A stretch of 64,000 bases of DNA from the NCBI RefSeq assembly GCF_008801405.1, contig NZ_VZPV01000001.1, positions 1 to 64,000 of the forward strand. The letters are read 5' to 3'. The notes beneath the pieces are model-generated. The model ran no database searches. It saw only the letters and a list, made by a program, of their open reading frames with translations, and was not told where the DNA came from. Made by a program: the position numbers and the translations under genes. Shown here one piece after another: positions 45,305-53,520 of this stretch; position 1 is the stretch's first letter, and each line of letters starts with the position of its first letter. This stretch comes from Ralstonia insidiosa (GTDB lineage Bacteria > Pseudomonadota > Gammaproteobacteria > Burkholderiales > Burkholderiaceae).

Positions 45305-46126
45305 TTAAGCCTTGTCCGACGCGGGCGGCTGGCCCGGCGGCTCGTGCAGGTGCTCGATGACCTGCGCCACGCGGTCGCCCAGGTACTTGTTGGCAGCGAT
45401 CTCGAGCGCACGCATCAGCTCGGCCTCGACTGCCACCAGCGCCAGCGGGCGGATGCGCCAGATCACGTCGACCAGGCGTGGCACGTCTTCGACCGGCGGC
45501 AGTTGGCCTTCGCCGTACTTGTCGAGCTCGCGCACGACCATGGAGACGAGATCGTCGGCCACGGCCTGCGTGTGCGGACGGGCCCGCTCGAGGATGTCGA
45601 GCACTTCAACCAACGGGAAACCGGCTTTCGCCATTTGCGCGCCGGCCAGCAATGCCTTGGGGCTGCGGGCCAGATAGCCCAGGCCATCGGGCTGCAGCAT
45701 GCCGAGCGAGATGGCACGGGCCAGCGCCTGGCGCGACATGGAGCGGCCGAACAGCTTGGCCAGCGCCAACAGGGAGAAATGCTTGGGCTGCTCATCCGAC
45801 CACGGGCTGCTGATGGCGGATTCGAGCCCGAGGATGGAGCGCAGGTCATGGCCCTCGACGATGGCCTTGAGCAGTTCCTGGATGTTGGCGAGCGTGTAGC
45901 CGCGTGCCAGCAGGTGGTTGATGAGCTTGAGCCGCCCGAGATGCGCCTGCGTGTAGATGCCCACGCGCCCGCGCCGCTCAGGCGGATCGATCAGCCCGCG
46001 GTCCTGGTACGAGCGGACGTTGCGGACAGTGGTCTCGGCCGCGCGCGCGAGTTCATCAATGGTGAATTCGCGGACGGGTGGAGCAGCAGGCGGACCGGCA
46101 TCGCCGGTTGGTTTGCGGGCAGGCAT
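45305..46126 (-). CDS. MerR-family transcriptional regulator
   Basis: A regulator of 273 residues. The N-terminal MerR helix-turn-helix includes FTIDELARAAETTVRNVRSYQDRGL (about 21-45), then a coiled linker and a long C-terminal domain of unknown ligand. No Cys pair for metals is visible, so it probably senses an organic molecule. It is convergent with the monooxygenase cluster and may control it. The ATG at 46126 is used; the longer frame runs into repeat copy 4. Confidence 0.85.
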   Translation of the reverse strand: MPARKPTGDAGPPAAPPVREFTIDELARAAETTVRNVRSYQDRGLIDPPERRGRVGIYTQAHLGRLKLINHLLARGYTLANIQELLKAIVEGHDLRSILGLESAISSPWSDEQPKHFSLLALAKLFGRSMSRQALARAISLGMLQPDGLGYLARSPKALLAGAQMAKAGFPLVEVLDILERARPHTQAVADDLVSMVVRELDKYGEGQLPPVEDVPRLVDVIWRIRPLALVAVEAELMRALEIAANKYLGDRVAQVIEHLHEPPGQPPASDKA

Positions 46127-46266
46127 GCAAAAAATTCTACACGAGCGCGGCAACATAGCCGCGCCGGGTTGCCGGACGGTTCCGGTGCTTTTCTCACGAC
46201 GAGGAGACCGTCGATGTGGGACTTGATCTTGTGTTGCGTGCGCGTCTGTCGGTCCGTTAGTACTGA

Positions 46267-46512
46267 GGGTGCATCCCCCGTTTCGTCCCCTGCCGGGGCC
46301 GACTCCCTTTCTTTGTCTTGCCAAAGAAAGGAAGCAAAGAAAGGCGCGCCCGATGCGGCGACAGACTCCTTGAATTTATGTCGCAAGGAGGAGAAGGGGA
46401 AAACTCGCTGCGCTCAGACAGTTCCCCTTCTTTTTTCCTCCTTGCAACAGAAATTCAAGGCGCCGCATAGGGCAGGGCACGGCCAAACCAGCCGGACATA
46501 CACGTGGGCGCC
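46267..46512 (-). repeat. structured intergenic repeat, copy 4 (inverted)
   Basis: Reverse orientation relative to the other copies. Read on the minus strand, the outer part of hairpin A is TGCGGCG with CGCCGCA, where the other copies have GATGGCG with CGCCATC. The middle stem is CAAGGAGG with CCTCCTTG. Hairpin B is CTTCCTTTCTTTG, GCAAGA, CAAAGAAAGGGAG. It shares an extra flank (GGGATGCACC) with copy 3. It lies between the divergent MerR and lipoprotein genes. Confidence 0.8.
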
Positions 46513-46570
46513 AAGACACGTTCTTGCAGAGCATCGTCGGTCTTCAGGTTGGGCATCTCGGGCGGCGGGC

Positions 46571-47671
46571 ATGGTGTGTGCGGCGCTGTTGCTGCAGAGC
46601 TGCGCCAGCGCCGGTGACGGCCACGGCGGTATCGAAGCGGCCAAGGCCAAGCAACTGGAAGACGCCCGCCAGCAGGCACGTGCGCCATTCCAGGCCGGCA
46701 ATCTCGCCACACGCGAAGTCCGCCCGACCACGCTGCGCGACTCCGGCCAGTCGGATGCCATCTCGTACCTGCGCCACGTGGATTTCCGCTTCGACGGCGG
46801 CGTCGGCTTCCTGGTCGATCAGCTCGCGCTGCGCATGGTGCCGCGCCAGCCGGGCGATCCGGTCTGGCTCGACGATGTGTCGTCGTACACGCTGCAGCCT
46901 GTGAGCGGCACGGTGCGCGTGAGCGCCGACAGCATGGCGGCGCTGTTCAACACGGTGGTGTTCGCGCGCGGGCAAGGCAGCGACCCACCGCTGCGGCGCT
47001 TCAGCTTCACCCTGGACGACGGCACGCTCGACATGCGCGCCGAGATGCGCCGCCGCGGCGCCTGGGTGCCGATCGAACTGCGTGGCCCGTTGGTGCTGCG
47101 CGATCCGCAAACCATCGTGTTCCGCCCCAACGTGGTCAAGGTGCAAGGCCAGGACGCCGGTGCGCTGATGGGCGCCGCGCATATCGAACTGGCCGATCTG
47201 CTGCCGGTGTCCACGCCGGCCGTGCAGCTCACCGGCAGCGACATCGTCATGCAGGTGCCCAAGCTGTTTCCACCGCCGGCGCTGGATCTGAAGGTCTCCG
47301 CCATCCGCGTCACGCGCGATGGGCTCGTCATGCAGATCGGCGATGGCAACCCGCAGATGCCGCCCCTGGCCAACGCAGCCGATGCACAGCGCCCGTACAT
47401 CCTCTTTCGCGGCGGCGACATCCGCTTCCTGCGCTCGATGCCGATGAACGCGCGCATCGACATCGTCGTTGCCGATCCGGCCAAGCCCTTCGTGTTCAAC
47501 CTGTACCGCTATCGGGATCAGCTCGTTGCCGGTTCACTGCGCTTTTCGCCGGACGGCGGCATTCGCGTGCTGATGCCGTCATTCGATACGCTCGCCGTGG
47601 CCCGCGCAGGCAAACCAGCGGCCGCCTCCGCCAAACCCGTCATGCAACTCGCCAAGAGGACCGCGCCATGA
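46571..47671 (+). CDS. exported protein of unknown function, paralog 1
   Basis: About 366 residues, no family assigned with confidence. It begins with a hydrophobic stretch and a lipobox-like LLLQSC. The nearest start codon (ATG 46571) leaves only ten residues before the Cys and no basic n-region. The in-frame sequence upstream (RRSSGWASR) would make a perfect signal peptide but has no standard start codon. The body aligns with the next gene: HVDFRFDGGVGFLVDQL corresponds to DVDFRITGDIGFHVHQL. Both carry a VFPPP- or LFPPP-like motif and end with DLYHYR-like text. It overlaps the next gene by ATGA. Confidence 0.6.
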   Translation: MVCAALLLQSCASAGDGHGGIEAAKAKQLEDARQQARAPFQAGNLATREVRPTTLRDSGQSDAISYLRHVDFRFDGGVGFLVDQLALRMVPRQPGDPVWLDDVSSYTLQPVSGTVRVSADSMAALFNTVVFARGQGSDPPLRRFSFTLDDGTLDMRAEMRRRGAWVPIELRGPLVLRDPQTIVFRPNVVKVQGQDAGALMGAAHIELADLLPVSTPAVQLTGSDIVMQVPKLFPPPALDLKVSAIRVTRDGLVMQIGDGNPQMPPLANAADAQRPYILFRGGDIRFLRSMPMNARIDIVVADPAKPFVFNLYRYRDQLVAGSLRFSPDGGIRVLMPSFDTLAVARAGKPAAASAKPVMQLAKRTAP

Positions 47672-48741
47672 TCGCCCCCGCCATCGCTCTTGCTGCCCTC
47701 ACGTTGCGCCTGGCGTTGCTGGCGCTGGGGTTCGCCGGTCTGCTGGGCAGTACGCTCGCGCGCGCGGCCGAGCCGCCCATGGCCAGCGCCCAGCGCAAGG
47801 AACTCAGCACGGTGCGCCAGCAATGGGCCCAGCGTTGCCAGCCGACCTCCGGTGCAGCCAATGCCAACGGCGCCATTGCGGTGCGCGACTCCCGCTCCGC
47901 GCCCCCCGTCGTGCAGATGCGCGATGTCGATTTCCGCATCACCGGTGACATCGGCTTTCACGTGCATCAACTCACCGCGCAGCTCGTACCGCACACGCCC
48001 GGCCAGCCCGTCGACATGGACGATCCGAGCCAGTTCGACATCCGCATCCTCGGCGGCGAAGTGACGGTGCCCAAGGCGTCGCTCGATGCGCTGTTCAACA
48101 CGTACCTGCTGGACTACGCGCCGCGCTCGCTCAACGCGCTGTCGCTCACGCCGGGTGACGGCGTGCTCGACGTGTCGGGTGGGCTCAAGTTGCGCAACCA
48201 CTTTCCGGGCGTGTGGATGCCGTTTGGCATGCGTGGCACCCTCCAGCTCAAGGAATCGCGCTACCTCGTCTACACACCGAGCGAAGCGCGTGTCATGGGC
48301 GTCCAGACGCTGGCGATGCTCAAGGGGATGGGGCTGGAGTTGTCGCAGTTGGCACCGCTCGATCGTGGTGGCGCCAAGCTGGATGGCAACGCGATGGTGC
48401 TGGACCAGACCACGGTGTTCCCGCCGCCGCGCCTGCTCGGCCAAATGCAGACCGCGCGCGTCACACCCGATGGCCTGGTGCTCGGCTTCGGCCCGGCGCC
48501 GTCGATGTGCGCGCCGGCCCCGACCGACGCCAGCAGCCGCATCTGGATCCAGTCGGGTGACCTGAAGATGTACAACGTGCTGGTGACCAACAGCCGCGTG
48601 CTCGTCACCGACACCTCCACGCGCGGGCCGCTGCGCTTTGACCTGTACCACTACCGCGAGGCCGCCGCGCGCGGCACCACCCGCATGGATGCGGACGGCA
48701 CGCTGCGCGTCGACCTGGCGCCGGCAGCGGCCGTGCAATAA
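47668..48741 (+). CDS. exported protein of unknown function, paralog 2
   Basis: A protein of 357 residues with a signal peptide ending LARAA (about residue 33) and no later membrane segment, so it is periplasmic or secreted. It is a tandem paralog of the preceding gene. Shared landmarks are the DVDFR...GF motif near residue 90, a segment around LDALFNTYLLDY, VFPPPRLLG near 252 and RFDLYHYRE near the end. It faintly resembles lipid-binding AsmA/LmeA-like folds rich in beta strands; this is a guess. Function unknown. Confidence 0.7.
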   Translation: MIAPAIALAALTLRLALLALGFAGLLGSTLARAAEPPMASAQRKELSTVRQQWAQRCQPTSGAANANGAIAVRDSRSAPPVVQMRDVDFRITGDIGFHVHQLTAQLVPHTPGQPVDMDDPSQFDIRILGGEVTVPKASLDALFNTYLLDYAPRSLNALSLTPGDGVLDVSGGLKLRNHFPGVWMPFGMRGTLQLKESRYLVYTPSEARVMGVQTLAMLKGMGLELSQLAPLDRGGAKLDGNAMVLDQTTVFPPPRLLGQMQTARVTPDGLVLGFGPAPSMCAPAPTDASSRIWIQSGDLKMYNVLVTNSRVLVTDTSTRGPLRFDLYHYREAAARGTTRMDADGTLRVDLAPAAAVQ

Positions 48742-48751
48742 CGCAGCGCGC

Positions 48752-49174
48752 CTACTTCAGCAGGCAGACCGCGCGCAGCACCGCCTCACCTTCCGTGCTC
48801 GGTGCGACGGGCTCCCAGCGGGGGTTGTCGATATTCTTGGAGAGGATGGTGCTGTGCTGGCTGTCCTGGATCAGTGCGCTGACCGGCAGGACGCGCTCGT
48901 TCGTGCAGTCGTAGACCGACGTGCGTGAATCGTATTGGTACGGTTCGCCATCGGCGAGTTTGCGCGGCGTGTCATAGGCATCGCGCGAGGTGGCTCGCAC
49001 GGTGCCGTCGTTGTTGCGCTCGATGGAATCTTTGTCGAGGTAGAGCGTGCCGGCGTTGTCGGCCAGCGGGGTCAGCTTGACCCAGTTGTCGGCCGCCATG
49101 GCAGTCGCGCTGCAGAGCAACAGGGCGAACGCCGCCCAGTAGCAATCGGCCAATACCCTTCGATCCCTTCGCAT
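48752..49174 (-). CDS. surface-adhesin E-like exported protein
   Basis: A 140-residue protein with a signal peptide ending SATAMA (about residue 27), followed by the pattern NWVKLTPLADNAGTLYLDKDSIERNNDGTVR. That W-x5-10-YLD-SI pattern is typical of the adhesin-E superfamily seen in many betaproteobacteria, where the function is usually unproven. Two Cys late in the protein may form a disulfide. The ATG at 49174 starts the signal peptide. Confidence 0.7.
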   Translation of the reverse strand: MRRDRRVLADCYWAAFALLLCSATAMAADNWVKLTPLADNAGTLYLDKDSIERNNDGTVRATSRDAYDTPRKLADGEPYQYDSRTSVYDCTNERVLPVSALIQDSQHSTILSKNIDNPRWEPVAPSTEGEAVLRAVCLLK

Positions 49175-49300
49175 GGCAACCTCCGTTTGCGTCAACCTGG
49201 GCGCGCGCGAAGCGATACCGCCTGGCGGCACCAGGCCCCGCACTTCCAGCATAGGTGAGCAATCGGCACGCCACGGGGCGCCTGCTTTGGCAGGCAACAA

Positions 49301-49323
49301 AAAAGCCCGCGCGTGGCGGGCTT
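49301..49323 (-). terminator. rho-independent terminator of the cytochrome gene
   Basis: On the minus strand AAGCCCGC, loop CACGC, GCGGGCTT, then a run of T (TTTTGTT). It follows the cytochrome stop by about 24 bp and is a strong intrinsic terminator. Confidence 0.88.
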
Positions 49324-49346
49324 CTTCGTGAAACGAGAGTGACGAC

Positions 49347-50231
49347 TTACTTGGCTGCAGCGGCCATGTAGTCGACGGCGGCCTTCACGTCGTCGTCGGA
49401 GCCGGCGTAGGTGCCCTTGGGCGGCATCGCGCCCTTGCCGTGCAGCGCGATGTCGTACATCTTGGCCTTGCCTTCGGCAATGCGCGGGGCCCAGGCAGCC
49501 TTGTCGCCAAACTTGGGTGCGCCGGCCACACCTGCTGCGTGGCACATCTGGCAGGTCGAGTCGTAAACCTTCTTGCCGACGTCGCCCGTCGAAGCCTGCG
49601 GTGCAGCGGCGGCAGCCGGAGCGGCCGGCGCAGCAGCCGGTGCTGCTGCGGCAGCGGGTGTTGCTGCCGGTGCCGCGGCTTCCGGTGCCGGGGCAGCCGC
49701 CGTTGCAGCGGTGCCACCTGCCGGTGCAGCCGGCTCCTGCAGCTTGCCGCCGCCGGAGTTGGCCATGTAGACGATGGCGCGTTCGATTTCGTAGTCGCTC
49801 ACGTCGTCAGGCGACGTGCCGCCGCGCGCGGGCATCCCGCCCTTGCCGGCCAGCGCAACCTTGGTCAGGCCGTCCAGGCCTTGCGACAGGCGCGGGCCCC
49901 AACTGGCCGCATCCCCAAACTTGGGTGCACCGGCCACGCCAGCGGCATGGCAGGTCGCGCAGACTTCCTTGTAGAGCTGCTCGCCGGTCTTGAAGACGCG
50001 CGGCGCGTTCGGGTCTTTCAGGTCGAGCTGCGCAACGGGCTTGATGCGGTCGTTGACGGCCTCTTCGGACATGCCCGAGCTGCCGGCGCCTTCCTTGACG
50101 CCCATGCCAACGTAATTGGCCAGCAGGATGATGATGAGGATGGGAACGGCAAAGGCGGCGATCACCGCGATGATCAACTGCTTGGGGGTCTTGATCAGGG
50201 GCTCGTGTTCGTCGTGCTGCGCGTCGCTCAT
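49347..50231 (-). CDS. diheme class I cytochrome c (c5-like)
   Basis: A protein of 294 residues, membrane-anchored by one N-terminal segment (about 18-40), with two cytochrome c domains. Heme motifs are CATCH at 91-95 and CQMCH near 225. The domains are joined by an Ala/Pro-rich linker of about 60 residues and share the same run CHAAGVAGAPKFGD, so they arose by duplication. It should face the periplasm and pass electrons to a terminal oxidase or reductase. The ATG at 50231 is preferred over a TTG two codons upstream. Confidence 0.9.
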   Translation of the reverse strand: MSDAQHDEHEPLIKTPKQLIIAVIAAFAVPILIIILLANYVGMGVKEGAGSSGMSEEAVNDRIKPVAQLDLKDPNAPRVFKTGEQLYKEVCATCHAAGVAGAPKFGDAASWGPRLSQGLDGLTKVALAGKGGMPARGGTSPDDVSDYEIERAIVYMANSGGGKLQEPAAPAGGTAATAAAPAPEAAAPAATPAAAAAPAAAPAAPAAAAAPQASTGDVGKKVYDSTCQMCHAAGVAGAPKFGDKAAWAPRIAEGKAKMYDIALHGKGAMPPKGTYAGSDDDVKAAVDYMAAAAK

Positions 50232-50596
50232 GCTCAACTCTCAGGATGGTGGAACCGCTCTTGAAGCCTCAGAGCGCCACCGGCACGAGTCGTAAGCATC
50301 GCCGGCAGTGCGTGAGGCCCCGTGGGGCCGCAATGAGGGCAGGAAGACCTTGGGTCGTGCCCCATTGGCCCGAACAGACCTGTCCCCGCTTGTTTTTCTG
50401 GCAAATGACGGGCGATTATATCCGCAATGCCAAGCCGTTTGACACGCGGGAGAGCCCTAGGCAGCGCTTTTCGACCTGCGTCAAAAACCGCTGGAAACGG
50501 TATTGCGCGGGGCGTCGCGACCTGGCTGCGATGGACGCCTGAACGCAAATACGTTATCCTGCGGGGCTTATCTTTCGGCGCGTTCTGTGCCGATAT
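50232..50596. other. intergenic region before tRNA-Arg
   Basis: No gene is supported. The left part is the upstream region of the cytochrome gene; the right part carries the tRNA promoter. Short open frames here have no ribosome-binding sites or recognisable content. Confidence 0.5.
50532..50560 (+). promoter_or_regulatory. promoter of tRNA-Arg with stringent discriminator
   Basis: The -35-like TGGACG (50532-50537), a 17-bp spacer and -10 TATCCT (50555-50560) are followed by GCGGGGC, a GC-rich discriminator of the kind seen at stable-RNA promoters under stringent control. It lies 36 bp before the mature tRNA. Confidence 0.55.
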
Positions 50597-50672
50597 GCGC
50601 CCGTAGCTCAATGGATAGAGTACTGCCCTCCGAAGGCAGGGGTTGCTGGTTCGATCCCAGCCGGGCGCGCCA
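50597..50672 (+). tRNA. tRNA-Arg (anticodon CCG)
   Basis: A complete 76-nt cloverleaf. The acceptor stem GCGCCCG pairs with CGGGCGC, with discriminator G and an encoded CCA (50670-50672). The anticodon stem CTGCC/GGCAG flanks loop CTCCGAA, giving anticodon CCG for codon CGG. The T-arm contains GGTTCGATCCC. The 3' end borders an integrase relic, so it was probably an integration target. Confidence 0.95.
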
Positions 50673-50818
50673 AGTCCAATAAGGGTTTCGGCCCCGTTCT
50701 GCATTTGTAGACGCGATACACGAGTATGCTAGGGCCGCATGAGGGCCGATCAGGGTGACGACCGCGCATTGGCCCTTCCTGATCTTGCGTTTCGTGCCAG
50801 CGCCTCTGGCCCAGCCAG

Positions 50819-51100
50819 ACATCAGAAGCCAGCAAGATTGCCGAACCGCGCAGCTCTCATACCAAGGCACTCGAAGCCGCTGGACTACCGCATCTCACGC
50901 GGCACGGCCTACGGCGCTCTTTTGGCACACTGTCGGAATGGGTTGAAGTCCCGGTTGGCGTGGTGGCACAGATCCAAGGGCACAAGCCGTCGGCGCTGGC
51001 TGAGAAGCACTATCGGCGCCGACCGCTCGACATGCTCCGGATGTGGCACGATAAGATCGAAGTCTGGATGTTGGAGCAAGCTGAAATCTCGCTCCAGCCT
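50819..51100 (+). pseudogene. tyrosine recombinase (integrase), 3' fragment
   Basis: In one frame the DNA encodes the C-terminal catalytic part of a phage/ICE-type integrase: HTKALEAAGLPHLT, then box II RHGLRRSFGTLSEW with the His-x-x-Arg pair, then VAQIQGHKPSALAEKHYRRR with the GH and the catalytic-type Tyr. The N-terminal half and a start are absent. The native end (near WMLEQA) runs on into unrelated sequence antisense to the methyltransferase gene. It lies 150 bp past the tRNA-Arg 3' end, the usual place for an integrase gene. Confidence 0.82.
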
Positions 51101-51190
51101 ACCGGCCCAATAGGCCATCCGACCAGCGAAAAAAGAATCCATCGACAGGTCTGGTACCTGGATGCCAAGGAACTCGAGCTCTCCTCGCTA

Positions 51191-52528
51191 TCAGGCCGCG
51201 ACCGATCGCTTCTCTTTGGGCACCAACAGCGCGCGAGCTTCTTCCAATGTTGCAAGACGCCGCCTGAGAACCTCGGGCCGAAACTGCCTTGCCAGCGCCC
51301 CAAATCGCGGCGATACATGGACAATCTCGAAATCCCCTCCACCGCCCCAAGTTGTGACCTCAGTGACGCCGCCCGGGTCATTGCCATCAATTACACGCTG
51401 CAACCTCGGCAGTAAAAAATCGAGCACAGTCTGGGTACTACGCTCAGCAACCACCCATCGACGTCGCATTTTGTGCGCAACGGCTGCGGTCGTTCCGCTG
51501 CCGCCAAATATGTCGACCACCAGTTCACCCGGATTGGTTGCAATGTGAATGATTCGTTCCAGTAGTGATTCAGGTTTCGGAGTGTCGAACACCTCTTGCT
51601 CTGGGAACATCATCAGCAGGTGCCGCTTCGCATCGTCATTCGTTCCCGTGTCTGCAGCGCCCCACACAGTAAACGGCACGAGTCCTCTGAGTTGATGCGC
51701 AAACAGTTTCAAGCGCGGTGAACCATCGCCTCCCTTGGGAAACCAGATTCGATCATCAGCAAGCAGGTCACGATACGTTTGTTCGGTAGCGTACCAAGAG
51801 CGACCCCGCGGGGGACGGAGCACTTGCCCCGTCGGCGTAACGATGTCGTACTGTTGCGCTTTGCGATAACCGGGCGCAGTGAAGGGCGCGTCGGACCAGG
51901 GGCCGCGCGGGTCATCGTCTCGGTTTTGCAATTGCGCATCGTCTTTGGCTAGCAGATTCCGTGAGGTCTTCCACCTCCTCGGACCGCTCGGGGCGTACAC
52001 CAAAATTGTGTCGTGGTTTGACGAGAAGGCCGCTCTGGAGTCGCGGGTTGTCTTTTTTTGCCACACGACTGAAGCAACAAATGCACTCTCGCCGAAAATT
52101 TCATCCATCACGACGCGAGCACGGTGCACTTCACTATCGTCAAGGTGCACCCAGATGCTTGCATCGTCTGCGAGGAGCGGGCGCAGCGCAGCAAGGCGGT
52201 CACGCATCATGCTGAGCCACATCGAACGCTGCATGGTGTCGTTGTACTGACGGAAGTTCACCTGAGTATTGAACGGCGGATCAATGTACACGAGGCGAAT
52301 CCCATCATCTAGGACGCCCGTTTGCGCCGTTAGCGCCTCAAGAACGTCCAATCCATCGCCGATAGCTAGTACGTTCGTGCGTACACTCGACGAGTGCGCG
52401 GTGAGCGTTTCAAACTTGAGCGGCTTGAGCAATCGAGAATCGGCCGGTTGTACCCACTCGTAGCCCGTCTCCCCCGATGCCTTCAGCAGCAGATCCTTGT
52501 TCGGCCAAATGAGTTGAATGTTAGACAT
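51191..52528 (-). CDS. DNA adenine methyltransferase, beta class (Mod-like)
   Basis: A methyltransferase of 445 residues. Catalytic motif IV DPPFN (83-87) precedes the AdoMet motif I DIFGGSGTT (near residue 350), the order of the beta class used by type III Mod subunits and some type II enzymes. The central region would hold target recognition. It is divergent from the second methyltransferase by 77 bp, and no res helicase gene is present, which argues against a type III system. Codon use looks less GC-rich than the core genes. Target sequence unknown. Confidence 0.88.
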   Translation of the reverse strand: MSNIQLIWPNKDLLLKASGETGYEWVQPADSRLLKPLKFETLTAHSSSVRTNVLAIGDGLDVLEALTAQTGVLDDGIRLVYIDPPFNTQVNFRQYNDTMQRSMWLSMMRDRLAALRPLLADDASIWVHLDDSEVHRARVVMDEIFGESAFVASVVWQKKTTRDSRAAFSSNHDTILVYAPSGPRRWKTSRNLLAKDDAQLQNRDDDPRGPWSDAPFTAPGYRKAQQYDIVTPTGQVLRPPRGRSWYATEQTYRDLLADDRIWFPKGGDGSPRLKLFAHQLRGLVPFTVWGAADTGTNDDAKRHLLMMFPEQEVFDTPKPESLLERIIHIATNPGELVVDIFGGSGTTAAVAHKMRRRWVVAERSTQTVLDFLLPRLQRVIDGNDPGGVTEVTTWGGGGDFEIVHVSPRFGALARQFRPEVLRRRLATLEEARALLVPKEKRSVAA

Positions 52529-52605
52529 ATGAACCCGAGGCTGGGAAAGTCGCGAACAACCTTGTATTATGCGTCATTGGCACGCAAATTGACAGAGCAA
52601 GAGAC

Positions 52606-53520
52606 ATGACGCTGGCCACATTGTCATTGGACATGCTGTCCGACGCACAGTATGCGACTACGACCGACACCAAACCGATCAAGCCTTTCATCAGGTGGGT
52701 AGGCGGCAAGTCACGGCTGCTCCCCCGCATCCTCCCGCACGTACCCGCTAGCATCAAGAACTACTACGAGCCATTTCTTGGTGGGGGCGCCGTCTTTCTC
52801 GCGTGCGCTGCTCGCGTATCCGGCCGCGCGCATCTTGCTGATCTCAATGAGCACCTCATCGCGGCTTGGGTCGCAATGAGAGACCACCAATCGGAACTTC
52901 GGCCGCTGCTGGACTGGTATCTGAAAAACGACTCGAAAGAGTTCTACTACGAAGTCCGCTCAACCACAACACCCTCATGCTCCGTGGAGAAGGCTGCACG
53001 CTTTCTTTACTTGAACGGTGTTTCGTGGAACCACCTGTGGCGGGAAAATTCTCGAACCGGGGCCATGAATGTGCCGTGGGGCGACCGTCGTTTCAAGGAC
53101 ATTGATGACATCACCATGAAGTCCATCGGTGATGTTTTGGCGAGAGCAGATATTGTTGCCGCTGACTTCCGCGTCGTACTTGACAGCGCTACGCGCGGAG
53201 ATTTCGTCTACCTTGATCCACCATACTTGCCTGTATTCTCACGCCCGGACGTCGAGAAAGAACCAACCGCGAAATTCAACAAATACACAGCGAAGACGTT
53301 TGAGATGTCAGATCTCATTGCGCTTGCGGAAACCTGCGCGGAACTGTCTCGGCGTGGTGTGCGATGGGTGATGTCCAATCGCGATGCGGAATCGGTTCGT
53401 TCCCTCTTTCCGGACGCCGAAATCGTTCGGTTTACAACCCACCGCTCACTAGCTGCACAGAGTCGACGGGAGGTTGAGGCGCACCGATCGCCGGAAGCGA
53501 TCATCATCGGGAAAGTTTGA
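52606..53520 (+). CDS. DNA adenine methyltransferase, D12/Dam class
   Basis: An alpha-class N6-adenine methyltransferase of 304 residues. The N-terminal FIRWVGGKSRLLP (28-40) and YYEPFLGGGAVF (53-64) form the AdoMet pocket, and the catalytic motif is DPPY (204-207). This layout is that of Dam and DpnM. The HNH nuclease gene starts on the next base after its stop codon, so the two are tightly coupled and methylation is made first. It presumably protects the same site as the nuclease attacks. Confidence 0.9.
   Translation: MTLATLSLDMLSDAQYATTTDTKPIKPFIRWVGGKSRLLPRILPHVPASIKNYYEPFLGGGAVFLACAARVSGRAHLADLNEHLIAAWVAMRDHQSELRPLLDWYLKNDSKEFYYEVRSTTTPSCSVEKAARFLYLNGVSWNHLWRENSRTGAMNVPWGDRRFKDIDDITMKSIGDVLARADIVAADFRVVLDSATRGDFVYLDPPYLPVFSRPDVEKEPTAKFNKYTAKTFEMSDLIALAETCAELSRRGVRWVMSNRDAESVRSLFPDAEIVRFTTHRSLAAQSRREVEAHRSPEAIIIGKV

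Noticed and set aside
45287..46570. Upstream extension of the first paralog through the MerR gene and repeat copy 4
   Set aside because: It is antisense to MerR and passes through a non-coding repeat; it is open only because of base composition.
51191..52528. Calling the beta-class methyltransferase part of a type III system
   Set aside because: No res helicase-nuclease gene is adjacent, whereas a D12 methyltransferase and HNH nuclease are.
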